DNA from: an uncultured Bacteroidales bacterium
GTDB taxonomy: Bacteria; Bacteroidota; Bacteroidia; Bacteroidales; UBA932
Length of the DNA: 42,029 nucleotides
Assembly: GCA_905233345.1 (NCBI GenBank)
Contig: CAJODQ010000022.1
Location: 1 to 42,029, forward strand
Direction: 5' to 3'
Shown: in pieces, positions 15,918-23,915 of the stretch
Numbering within the stretch: position 1 is the stretch's first letter
Layout: every line of letters begins with the position of its first letter
Notes under the pieces: generated by a model
The model's database searches: none
Told to the model about the DNA's origin: nothing
The model's input: only the letters and a program-made list of their open reading frames with translations
Made by a program: the position numbers and the translations under genes

Positions 15918-18683
15918 ATGAAAATCACGGACATCTATGATTTCTTTTCCCGGAACCGGAGTATCCGGAGGATATCCCTCATCGTGCTCTCCGTCCTTTT
16001 TGCCGCTTTGCTGATCAAACTGGATTTCAGCGAGGACATCAGTGATTTCCTGCCGCTCGGGACGCGGGAACGGGAGCAGATGTCCATCTATCAAAACATC
16101 GCCGGTGCTGACAAACTGTTGATCCTGTTCTCCAATCCCGGGGATGCCGACCATACGGTCGAGGCCATCGACTGCTTCGTCAACACCGCTCTGGAACAGG
16201 ATACCAAAGGTTGGTGCGCGCAACTGAGCGCCCAGATCGACATGGACGCGATATCCGGTGTTTCAGACTTTGTCTATGAACATATTCCCTACTTTCTGAC
16301 TGAGCGCGACATCGCAAGGATGGACAGCCTGCTGGCCGAACCCGGGTATATTCCCGAAGCGCTGGCAAGAGACAAGCAGGTGCTTATGTTCCCGCACCCG
16401 GTCCTCGTCACGAAAAGCATCGCCCATGATCCGCTGGGGCTCTTCAGCCCGGTAATGGACCGGCTTCAGGCTTCCTCGAGCCAGGAGGGCTTTGAACTGT
16501 ATGACGGCTATATCTTCACGCCGGACATGAGCCGGGCCGTCGTGATGATGGATTCTCCCTTTGGAAGCAGCGAGACGAGCAACAACGCCAAACTCCTCAA
16601 CTACCTGGAGGATATCGCTCTGCAGATGCAGGAACAGTATCCGGACGTCAGCGTCGATCTGATCGGGGGTCCGGCCATCGCGGTCGGAAACGCATCCCGA
16701 ATCAAGAAGGACAGCATGCTGGCCATCGCCCTTTCCGTCATTCTGATCATCCTGATCCTGGCCTATTCGTTCAGCTCATTCCGGAACATCCTGCTGATCT
16801 TCCTGACCGTCGGATGGGGCCTGCTCTTTGCCCTGGGCGGCATGGCGCTGTTCCGCGACAGCGTGTCGATCATCGTCATCGGGATTTCCAGCGTCATCAT
16901 CGGCATTGCGATCAATTATCCCCTGCACCTGGTTTCCCACCTGGCCTACCAGCCGGACCGGCGGTTGGCGATGAAAGAGATTGCGACGCCGCTGGTGGTC
17001 GGAAATATCACGACGGTCGGCGCTTTCCTGGCACTCGTCCCGCTTAAATCGACGGCCCTGCGCGACCTGGGAATCTTCGCCTCCCTGCTCCTTGTCGGAA
17101 CCATCCTGTTCGTGCTCCTGTACCTGCCGCATTATGTGACCAGCAAGCAGGGAAGAAAGCGCCGAAACGGCCGTCTCATCGAATATCTCTCTTCGCTTTC
17201 GCCGGAAAAACATCGCGGCATCGTCGTCGGCACGGTCATCATCACCCTCGTCCTGCTGTATTTCAGTTTCCATACGGAATTTGATTCCGACATGGCGCAC
17301 ATGAACTATATGACGGCGAATCAAAAGCGGGAGATGCAGTATTTCGAGGACCTGATGACCAAAGATGTCTCGCATACGGCCCAGAGCCTGTATGTTTACG
17401 GGAGCGGCCGCACGTTTGACGAGGCCTTGCAAAACATGGAGCAGAACGTGGCGCTCGTGGACAGCCTGTCATCGGTCGGTTTCCTGACGAAGCAGAACGA
17501 AGTCCTGTCCTTCATGACGACAAAAGAGGAGCAAGCGCAGCGGCTGATGCGTTGGAGCCGTTTTGTCGATCGCCATCGCGATGAAATGACAGGGGTTTTT
17601 CAGGAAGAGGCCCGGAAGGCCGGCTTCGCGCCCGCTGCTTTTGCCGCTTTCAACCAATTGATCGCATCTACGTCGTCTTTTGCCACGCAGAACCTGGATT
17701 ATTTCGAGCCCCTGCTGCAGACCGTTTTCAGTCAGAATTTTGCCAGCTCCGAAGACAACGAAACAACCTATGTGGTGAGTCCGGTCAATATTCAGGCGGA
17801 AAGCCTGGAAGAAGCGAAAGCGATCTTCGGCGACCATTGTTTCGATATCGGCGGCATCAACCAATCCATGACCCGCAGCCTTTCCGACAATTTCAATTAC
17901 ATCGGATGGGCATGTTCCCTGATCGTGTTCATCTTCCTCTGGTTTTCTTTCGGACGAATTGAACTGGCCATCATCTCCTTCCTTCCGATGGCCATCAGCT
18001 GGGTATGGATCCTGGGCATCATGGCCTTGCTGGGCATCAAGTTCAATATCGTCAATATCATCCTGGCAACCTTCATATTCGGTCAGGGAGACGATTATAC
18101 CATCTTCATGACCGAGGGCTGCCAGTTTGAATATTCGCGGGAGCGGTCCATTCTCAAGTCATATAAGAGCAGCATCCTGCAATCAGGCGCCATCATGTTT
18201 GTCGGCATCGGCACACTGATCGTCGCCAAGCATCCCGCCATGCATTCCCTGGCGGAAGTGACCATCATCGGCATGTTCTCCGTCGTGCTGATGGCCTACC
18301 TGGTTCCTCCTTTCCTGTTCAATGTCCTGACCAGAAAGAACGGGCAGGTGCGCCCGCAGCCCATTACGTTGAAAACGCTCATCCTGGGGCAGCCCAAAGA
18401 CCTGGCCGCCCGCGTGCAAGGCCGTTATACCTACAAGGGAAAAGAGATCGAGCGCTGTGTACGGCGCCATCTGAACGAAAGCGCCGGAACGATCATCAAC
18501 CGGGATGTGGCGGGACAGCAATCCGTGGGCTACCGCGATGAAGGATACGGGGAGTTGGCCCTGCTGCTGGCCCTGTCGCATCCGGAAATAACCGTGGTGG
18601 CACACATTGCCGACGAAGAACGGCGGCAGATTGCCACCGTTGCATGCAAAGGTATCGTAGACAATATTATTATTCAAAGTTAA
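15918..18683 (+). CDS. MMPL-family RND exporter with C-terminal methyltransferase-like domain
   Basis: The protein of about 921 residues has two repeats of one helix, a periplasmic domain and five further helices, as in MMPL/HAE2-type lipid exporters. It probably carries the finished lipid-linked polyene out of the inner membrane, with the LolA-like protein in the opposite operon. The last 110 residues (from about PKDLAARVQGRYTYKG) look like a shortened class I methyltransferase. The stretch YGELALLLALSHP resembles the SAM-binding strand-loop-helix, but the glycine-rich loop is degraded (DEGYGE) and no catalytic residues are apparent. ATG at 15909 is also possible; I prefer 15918 because AGGA sits 10 bases upstream. 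Confidence 0.85.
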   Translation: MKITDIYDFFSRNRSIRRISLIVLSVLFAALLIKLDFSEDISDFLPLGTREREQMSIYQNIAGADKLLILFSNPGDADHTVEAIDCFVNTALEQDTKGWCAQLSAQIDMDAISGVSDFVYEHIPYFLTERDIARMDSLLAEPGYIPEALARDKQVLMFPHPVLVTKSIAHDPLGLFSPVMDRLQASSSQEGFELYDGYIFTPDMSRAVVMMDSPFGSSETSNNAKLLNYLEDIALQMQEQYPDVSVDLIGGPAIAVGNASRIKKDSMLAIALSVILIILILAYSFSSFRNILLIFLTVGWGLLFALGGMALFRDSVSIIVIGISSVIIGIAINYPLHLVSHLAYQPDRRLAMKEIATPLVVGNITTVGAFLALVPLKSTALRDLGIFASLLLVGTILFVLLYLPHYVTSKQGRKRRNGRLIEYLSSLSPEKHRGIVVGTVIITLVLLYFSFHTEFDSDMAHMNYMTANQKREMQYFEDLMTKDVSHTAQSLYVYGSGRTFDEALQNMEQNVALVDSLSSVGFLTKQNEVLSFMTTKEEQAQRLMRWSRFVDRHRDEMTGVFQEEARKAGFAPAAFAAFNQLIASTSSFATQNLDYFEPLLQTVFSQNFASSEDNETTYVVSPVNIQAESLEEAKAIFGDHCFDIGGINQSMTRSLSDNFNYIGWACSLIVFIFLWFSFGRIELAIISFLPMAISWVWILGIMALLGIKFNIVNIILATFIFGQGDDYTIFMTEGCQFEYSRERSILKSYKSSILQSGAIMFVGIGTLIVAKHPAMHSLAEVTIIGMFSVVLMAYLVPPFLFNVLTRKNGQVRPQPITLKTLILGQPKDLAARVQGRYTYKGKEIERCVRRHLNESAGTIINRDVAGQQSVGYRDEGYGELALLLALSHPEITVVAHIADEERRQIATVACKGIVDNIIIQS

Positions 18684-18689
18684 TAGATC

Positions 18690-20225
18690 ATGAAAACAGA
18701 AGAAATTCATTCTTTGTTAAGAGATGTTCTCCCGGCCGTCGATTTTGATGCCGACTTCCTTTTCACCGAACTCGATTCGCTGGGCATCGCAACGATTCTT
18801 TTTGTTTTATCTGCCAAATATCATGTACAGCTTGACTCCGAGGACGTGACGCCCCGGAACTTCAAGAATGTCGAATCCATCGCGAACCTGGTGCGCGCAA
18901 AAATGTCCCTGGAAAACAAGATCAAACAATATGCGTCAGCCACGCCGGACAAAGTCGCCGTCGTCTGCGGCGAAGACAGCATGACCTATGCGCAACTGTG
19001 GGACGCCATCTCCCGCAAGGCTGCCGAACTGAAAGCCGCGGGTCTCAAGCCGCAGGATCCGTACGTATTCCGGACCAACCAGAACATGGATTTCCTTGTG
19101 ACCTATTGCGCGGTCCACAGCCTCAAAGCCATCGCTGTCCCCGTGGGGCACGACGCATCTGAGGAAATGTTCCAGGCTGTCAAGCAGGAAGTGGAATCCT
19201 TCTCCTTCCCGGCCGGCATCGCCGATGCGCTCTTCACCACCGGAACGACCGGCAAGTCGAAAGGAGCCATGCTGTCTGAACTGAGCCTGACGTCCAGCTC
19301 CGAGAATTTTGTGGACCGTTTCCCGTTCAGTGAAAATCTTTGCTTTATCGTCAGCGGTCCGCTGAACCACATCGCCTCCCTGTTCAAGATCCATCCGACA
19401 CTCAGTGCAGGCGGCACCGTATGCATTGTAGACGGGCTCAAGGACATGAATGCCTTCTTCAAGGCGTTTGACCTGCCTTTCAAGGAGTTTGCCGCTTTCC
19501 TGGTCCCCGCCAGCATCCGGATCATCATGCAGTACTCCTATGAGAAACTGTGCTCCCTCGCTTCCAAGATCTCCTTTATCGAAACAGGCGCAGCGCCCAT
19601 TTCAAAGGATGATATGGAGCGGCTGAGCAAGGCCCTGCCCCATTCGCACCTGTACAATGGTTACGGTTCCACCGAGTTCGGCAGCGCCGCGGCCTACGAC
19701 TTCAACGACGGAAAGTACATGGAAGGCTGCATCGGGCGCCCCTATAAGAACGTCACCATCGAACTGGCGCCGGATTCGACCCTTGTGGTCTCCGGCCCGG
19801 GCGTCATGAGCGGCTATGTCAACGATGAAGAGAACACGAAGATCGTGCTCGCGGACGGGAAGATCCATACCTCCGACACCGGTTATTTCGACGAGGAAGG
19901 CCTGATCCACCTCACGGGCCGCGTCGGCGACGTGATCAATGTGGGCGGCTTCAAAGTCAATCCTATTGACGTTGAGAGCGTTGCATCTTCTTATCCCGGC
20001 ATCAAGGACTGCATCTGCATCGCTGCAAAACATCCGGTCATCGGCCAGGTATTGAAGCTGCTGGTCGTGACCGATCCGGCCACCTTCGACAAACACGCCC
20101 TGGCGGTCTTCATCAAATCCAAGATGGAATCCCACAAGGTGCCCACGATGTATGAGGTCGTCGACGCGATCAAATACACCTATAACGGCAAGAAAGACAG
20201 GAAGTCCTACAAAGAAGAGGGATAG
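18690..20225 (+). CDS. Acyl carrier protein-AMP ligase fusion (starter activation)
   Basis: Residues 1-72 form a carrier domain with the phosphopantetheine serine in DSL (Ser30). Residues about 75-511 are an ANL-family adenylating enzyme with FTTGTTGKSKG (182-192), YNGYGSTEFGS, HTSDTGYF, LTGRVGDVINVGGFKV and the C-terminal catalytic lysine near NGKKDRK. It should activate a carboxylic acid as the acyl-adenylate and load it onto a carrier, perhaps its own. In aryl-polyene pathways this ligase activates an aromatic acid such as 4-hydroxybenzoate or coumarate. The substrate here is unknown because no aromatic-acid supply gene is present. Last gene of its operon; its final 19 bases overlap the end of the opposing operon. 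Confidence 0.9.
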   Translation: MKTEEIHSLLRDVLPAVDFDADFLFTELDSLGIATILFVLSAKYHVQLDSEDVTPRNFKNVESIANLVRAKMSLENKIKQYASATPDKVAVVCGEDSMTYAQLWDAISRKAAELKAAGLKPQDPYVFRTNQNMDFLVTYCAVHSLKAIAVPVGHDASEEMFQAVKQEVESFSFPAGIADALFTTGTTGKSKGAMLSELSLTSSSENFVDRFPFSENLCFIVSGPLNHIASLFKIHPTLSAGGTVCIVDGLKDMNAFFKAFDLPFKEFAAFLVPASIRIIMQYSYEKLCSLASKISFIETGAAPISKDDMERLSKALPHSHLYNGYGSTEFGSAAAYDFNDGKYMEGCIGRPYKNVTIELAPDSTLVVSGPGVMSGYVNDEENTKIVLADGKIHTSDTGYFDEEGLIHLTGRVGDVINVGGFKVNPIDVESVASSYPGIKDCICIAAKHPVIGQVLKLLVVTDPATFDKHALAVFIKSKMESHKVPTMYEVVDAIKYTYNGKKDRKSYKEEG

Positions 20226-21130
20226 AGCGCGCCCAGCCAGTCCAGGAATTCCTTTTTCCATTCCCGGCATTCGGCGCTGCCTTTTTCCTCGCTGGCCCCG
20301 AAGCCGTGGCCACCCGTTTCATACTGGATGTATCGATGCGGGATGCCCTTCTGTGTCAAGGCCGAATCCAGCAATTCTGAATTCTGATATTTCACGATCG
20401 GGTCGTCCACACAGTTGACCAGAAACACGGGCGGGCAATTGTCGGGGATATGCTTCTCCAGTGAGAGCGAATCCCGCATGGCCCGGTCCGCAACCCTATT
20501 GTCCCCCAGAAGCCCGCGGCGGGAACGCCGGTGCACATAGGGCGGATCCATCGTTACAACCGGATACACCGGCACGACAAAGGCGGGACGCAGGTTCGCA
20601 TCGGTCTCAATGCCTGCAAGCTGCAGAAAATCGCTTTCGTTGAAGCAGGCGGCGGACATGACGAGATGTCCACCGGCGGAAAAGCCCATCATTCCGATTT
20701 TGTCCGGGTCAATGCCGTACTGTGCGGCATGCTCGCCCACATATTGCAGCGCCCGCTGAGCGTCCGTGATCATGTCCGGATGCCTTTTTCCGCGGAAGAT
20801 AAGCCGGACCGGCATGGCCACTTCCACATGCCCCGCCGTTCTGTACAACAGGACGAAAGCCGTGATGCCATGGTCACTGAGCCATTCCCCCACTTTCATG
20901 CCCTCCGTCTCCTGGTCCAGCCAATGATAGCTGCCACCCGGGCAGACGATGATGCTGATGCCATTGGGCGTCTCCGGCCGGAACGCATAGAGCATCACCT
21001 GGTCGCCATGGCGCATCTTCTCGCCTTCCCACAAAGCGACCGTATCGGCAGGCTGCGAAGCCGCCGGACAAGCGATGGGAAGGATCACCAGCCACAACAA
21101 ACACCAGAAAAAGGCTCTCCGTATATTCAT
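20207..21130 (-). CDS. Alpha/beta-hydrolase (BD-FAE-like esterase), exported
   Basis: The 307-residue protein has a signal sequence (Cys21 in LPIAC could make it a lipoprotein). The hydrolase core has an oxyanion loop CPGGSY, nucleophile Ser151 in GFSAGG, an acid near Asp242-243 (VDDPIVKY) and His275 (GGHGFG). The family includes xylan- and feruloyl-esterases and acyl-peptidase-like enzymes. As the last gene of the nine-gene leftward operon it may cut or tailor an ester of the product in the periplasm, or be a passenger polysaccharide esterase. The gap to the gene upstream is 11 bases. Confidence 0.85.
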   Translation of the reverse strand: MNIRRAFFWCLLWLVILPIACPAASQPADTVALWEGEKMRHGDQVMLYAFRPETPNGISIIVCPGGSYHWLDQETEGMKVGEWLSDHGITAFVLLYRTAGHVEVAMPVRLIFRGKRHPDMITDAQRALQYVGEHAAQYGIDPDKIGMMGFSAGGHLVMSAACFNESDFLQLAGIETDANLRPAFVVPVYPVVTMDPPYVHRRSRRGLLGDNRVADRAMRDSLSLEKHIPDNCPPVFLVNCVDDPIVKYQNSELLDSALTQKGIPHRYIQYETGGHGFGASEEKGSAECREWKKEFLDWLGALYPSSL

Positions 21131-21141
21131 ATCAGCGTATT

Positions 21142-21876
21142 TTATCGAATCAGTTTATGACACAACATGCTGGGATAGCCGTATACGATGGCCAGCACGC
21201 AGAGCAGCGTGTTCAGCACGCTGATGCGGAAAAAGTCGCGGAAAGGACGGAAACTCGACACCCGGTCTTCCGGATAGCAGACCCGGATGGCCACGGGCAC
21301 CAGTTCGATCCCTTTCCAGGCCGAGAACACCAGCAGCGTCAGCTCCGCCTCATAGCGGGATGTCAGGAGCCGAAGGCTTGGCAGCCGGTCGAGCGGATAG
21401 GCCCGGTAACCCGTCTGGGTATCGGGCAGGGAGTGCGCGGTCTGCGCCCGGAACCAGAAATTGGAGAAGCGGTTGGCGAAGGTATTGCCGCCCGGCATGT
21501 TCTCGGCTTCCAGGTTGCGGCTGCCCACGATCAGGGCGCCGGGATGCTGCGTGAGGGCCTCCACCAGCACCGGAATGTCTTCCGGGAAATGCTGGCCGTC
21601 GCCGTCGAGGGTGATGGCGTAGCGGAAGCCTTGCGTGCGCGCATACGTAAGCCCGGTGCGCAGGGCGTTGCCCTTGCCGCGGTTGCAGGGATGGGTCAAT
21701 ACGGTCAGCGGCAGATCGGACTGCGCCAGCAGCACGGCGGTTTCGTCGATACTGCCGTCGTTGACAACGACGACCGGGTAGCCCTGGGCCACGGCACGAC
21801 CGGCAACATCCAGGATGGTCCCGGCATTGTTGTATGTCGGGATGACGATGCAGATGCTACCGGCAGCGGCGTCCAT
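21142..21876 (-). CDS. GT2 family glycosyltransferase (DPM1-like)
   Basis: The 244-residue protein has the GT-A fold signature IVIPTYNNAGT near the N-terminus, VVNDGS (38-42), and the metal-binding DXD in LDGDGQH (90-96). The C-terminus has a hydrophobic segment suggesting membrane association. Such dolichyl-phosphate-mannose-synthase-like enzymes are standard members of aryl-polyene and flexirubin clusters, where they are thought to glycosylate the lipid anchor; the sugar donor is unknown. Its start overlaps the stop of the dehydratase-like gene (TAATG). Confidence 0.88.
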   Translation of the reverse strand: MDAAAGSICIVIPTYNNAGTILDVAGRAVAQGYPVVVVNDGSIDETAVLLAQSDLPLTVLTHPCNRGKGNALRTGLTYARTQGFRYAITLDGDGQHFPEDIPVLVEALTQHPGALIVGSRNLEAENMPGGNTFANRFSNFWFRAQTAHSLPDTQTGYRAYPLDRLPSLRLLTSRYEAELTLLVFSAWKGIELVPVAIRVCYPEDRVSSFRPFRDFFRISVLNTLLCVLAIVYGYPSMLCHKLIR

Positions 21877-22229
21877 TAGGGTTTCAGCGTCAATTTCATC
21901 CGGGAGCAGAGCGTCTCGCCGGACAGGATGTGCACCGACCAGACATCCGGCTGTTCGACCGGAAGCGGACGGGAATACTGGAACTCCAGTTCGGTGATTT
22001 CGGTCGGAAGGACAGGATAGACGAAACGGATGTCGGAGGCTTCCTCCACATCCAGGGCTTTCCCGACACTGGCGCCGACCAGTTCACAGGCCATCTGGAT
22101 CAGGCAGGCGCCGGGCGTTACCGGCATCCCTTTGAAGTGGGCCGCATAGATGGGGCTCTCGGGGAGCAGCCGGACCCGGGCCGATGTGGCCGAAATCAAC
22201 TGTACAGTATAGAGATAGTCTTTTAACAT
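21876..22229 (-). CDS. Hotdog-fold dehydratase, ApeI/FabZ-like
   Basis: A 117-residue single hotdog domain. The motif AHFKGMPVTPGACLIQMA aligns with HFPGxPVxPGxxxxEAMAQ of FabZ. The catalytic His is present (His31) but Gln45 stands where FabZ has Glu. It should remove water from 3-hydroxyacyl carrier intermediates to give the double bonds of the polyene. In studied aryl-polyene systems the dehydratase works as an ApeI:ApeP complex; the second hotdog protein here (23475-23915) would be the partner. Confidence 0.82.
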   Translation of the reverse strand: MLKDYLYTVQLISATSARVRLLPESPIYAAHFKGMPVTPGACLIQMACELVGASVGKALDVEEASDIRFVYPVLPTEITELEFQYSRPLPVEQPDVWSVHILSGETLCSRMKLTLKP

Positions 22230-22238
22230 AGGCTTGGT

Positions 22239-22832
22239 TTAGGGTTGCACGAAGATTTGGGGATCAAGGGCTTTTCCCCGGATGACCGCGCTGAATTCCA
22301 GCTGGGTTGTATCGCCGCCCTGCTCGGACAGCACCACGGAGCGCAATTCGCCCGTCCGGGCGTCGGTCAGCAGGGTGATGCGGTTGAAAAGCTGGCTCAG
22401 GTCGCGACGCAGGGGCTGCAGATCCACTTGCCAGCCCTGGGGCGAGGCATAGACCGTGACGACGAAATCCTCCTCATTGATCAGTCCTTTTTCGCCGAGC
22501 TTCTCGACATTGCGCAACAGGGTCTGCTGCCGCCGGTCACCTTTGTCCGTGCCGTTCATCACGAACAAGCTCTTCCAGGGCTGTTCCACTTCCCAGCGCA
22601 CCTTGTCGGGGTAGGCATAGGCGGCGTGACCGCGGCTCACGAGGTCTTCGGTCAGCATGGCGCTGTGGCGGGTCATCACGAAGCGGAACTGCAGGGTGGT
22701 CTTCAGGTCATTGGCCTGAAGAATGGTGGCGATGGCTTTGTCGCGCGCCGGACCTTCAAGCACTTGCGCGGTCTGCGCACGAAGCGGCAGGCAGCACAGG
22801 CTCAGGAGCAGGATCATGCAAAATCTTTTCAT
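22239..22832 (-). CDS. LolA-like periplasmic lipid carrier
   Basis: The 197-residue protein has a signal peptide ending at LRAQ and a LolA-type half-barrel (FRFVMTRHSAMLTEDLVSRG, YPDKVRWEV, VYASPQGWQVDL). Homologues of LolA are regular members of aryl-polyene clusters. They probably bind the lipid-linked polyene after the MMPL exporter and bring it to the outer membrane; this role is inferred from context. Spaced 7 and 9 bases from its neighbours in the operon. Confidence 0.87.
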   Translation of the reverse strand: MKRFCMILLLSLCCLPLRAQTAQVLEGPARDKAIATILQANDLKTTLQFRFVMTRHSAMLTEDLVSRGHAAYAYPDKVRWEVEQPWKSLFVMNGTDKGDRRQQTLLRNVEKLGEKGLINEEDFVVTVYASPQGWQVDLQPLRRDLSQLFNRITLLTDARTGELRSVVLSEQGGDTTQLEFSAVIRGKALDPQIFVQP

Positions 22833-22839
22833 GGCACTG

Positions 22840-23193
22840 TTATCTGACCATCAGCGCGGAGCCGGCCATGATGAGCAGGACGCCCAGCCACTGGCTCACG
22901 CTGACGTGTTCATGAAAGATCAGGATGGCAGCAATCGTGCCGAAAATGTAGCTGATGCTCGAAAGCGGGTAAGCGATGCTGAAAGGAAAGTGCTTGAGGA
23001 TGTACATCCACAGGACGGTTGCGACGCCGAAGAAGATGCCGCAGCCGAGAAACCACCAGTTGGTCAGCTGGGATTTAAAGAAGGCCCAGGACCAGCTGAA
23101 GGGACCGGATGCGGACAAGCCGAGTTTCAGCAGCACCTGGCCGCCGGCCAGGAAGAAACTCTGGATGATCGCCAGTGGTACGATTCGCCACAT
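22840..23193 (-). CDS. Small four-helix EamA/SMR-type permease
   Basis: A 117-residue protein made of four hydrophobic helices with the EamA/SMR pattern (GGQVLLKLGL in the first helix, PLSSISYIFGTIAAILIFHEH in the third and loop, WLGVLLIMAGSALM in the fourth). It resembles small multidrug-resistance and ArnE/ArnF-type flippases and would act as a homodimer or heterodimer. It may flip a lipid or a precursor for the pathway; the substrate is not evident. Confidence 0.82.
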   Translation of the reverse strand: MWRIVPLAIIQSFFLAGGQVLLKLGLSASGPFSWSWAFFKSQLTNWWFLGCGIFFGVATVLWMYILKHFPFSIAYPLSSISYIFGTIAAILIFHEHVSVSQWLGVLLIMAGSALMVR

Positions 23194-23201
23194 CTCCTGA
23201 A

Positions 23202-23462
23202 CTATTTCGTGCGGTGTTTCGACACGTAGTCAGCCATCACGGCCACCGACTGGAACACGGCTTTCCCTTCTGCCGGGTTGGAGAGCTTGATGCCATAGTT
23301 CTTCTCCATCAGCACGATGAGTTCCAAAACGTCGATCGAATCGAGGCCCAGGCCCTCGTCACCGAAAAGCGGAGCGTTGTCATCGATATCGGCCGGGGTC
23401 ATTTCCTCCAGGTTCAGTGCGCTGATGATCTGCGCTTTAATTTCTTCTATCAGTTCTTTCAT
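23202..23462 (-). CDS. Acyl carrier protein
   Basis: An 86-residue four-helix carrier with the phosphopantetheine attachment serine at Ser42 in GLGLDSIDVLEL. It carries the growing chain between ketosynthase, reductase and dehydratase. It sits beside the ApeP-like dehydratase and is one of two free carriers in this operon; a third carrier domain is fused to the ligase at 18690. Confidence 0.92.
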   Translation of the reverse strand: MKELIEEIKAQIISALNLEEMTPADIDDNAPLFGDEGLGLDSIDVLELIVLMEKNYGIKLSNPAEGKAVFQSVAVMADYVSKHRTK

Positions 23463-23474
23463 AGCTGTACTTTG

Positions 23475-23915
23475 TTATTCGTCAATCTCTTTGTCGCTGC
23501 TGGCGGTCTTGATGGCCGCCGTGGCGATGAGTTCATCCTGGCAGCGCACCTCCACCTCGGTCAGCGTGATGCCGAAGATATTCTCCCGGAACTTCACCGT
23601 GGTTTCGAGCAATTCACCGCACCGCGGATGCCGGTATACCTTGAGTTTGCGGACGCTGCCGATATAGCCGATGGTCACGGGAATGTGCAGGACGTAGCGG
23701 GCGATGTAGCCAACCCGCGCCGCGCTCGACTGGGCCATGTGCTCTACCAGACCGCCCGTCGCAAAACGGCCGTTCTCCACGAAGATGCCTTTTTCGGGAA
23801 TCCGGAAGGACGTGCGTGTGCACTCTTCCTCGTGGTGCAGGAGATGGTCCACGAACACGAAAGGCGGACGCTGCGGAAGCAGGTATTCGATCGGAATCTG
23901 GTCAAAAGGGATCAT
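23475..23915 (-). CDS. Hotdog-fold dehydratase, ApeP-like
   Basis: A 146-residue hotdog protein beginning with LLPQRPPFVFVD, the entry motif of FabA/FabZ-type enzymes, then TGGLVEHMAQ. The acidic catalytic residue is present (Glu58), but the usual active-site His position is replaced in the ENGRFATGG stretch. This is the mirror image of the other hotdog protein at 21876-22229, which keeps His but lacks the Glu. ATG at 23915 is the start; it overlaps the stop of the upstream acyltransferase gene as ATGA. An upstream in-frame TTG at 23921 is less likely. Confidence 0.83.
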   Translation of the reverse strand: MIPFDQIPIEYLLPQRPPFVFVDHLLHHEEECTRTSFRIPEKGIFVENGRFATGGLVEHMAQSSAARVGYIARYVLHIPVTIGYIGSVRKLKVYRHPRCGELLETTVKFRENIFGITLTEVEVRCQDELIATAAIKTASSDKEIDE

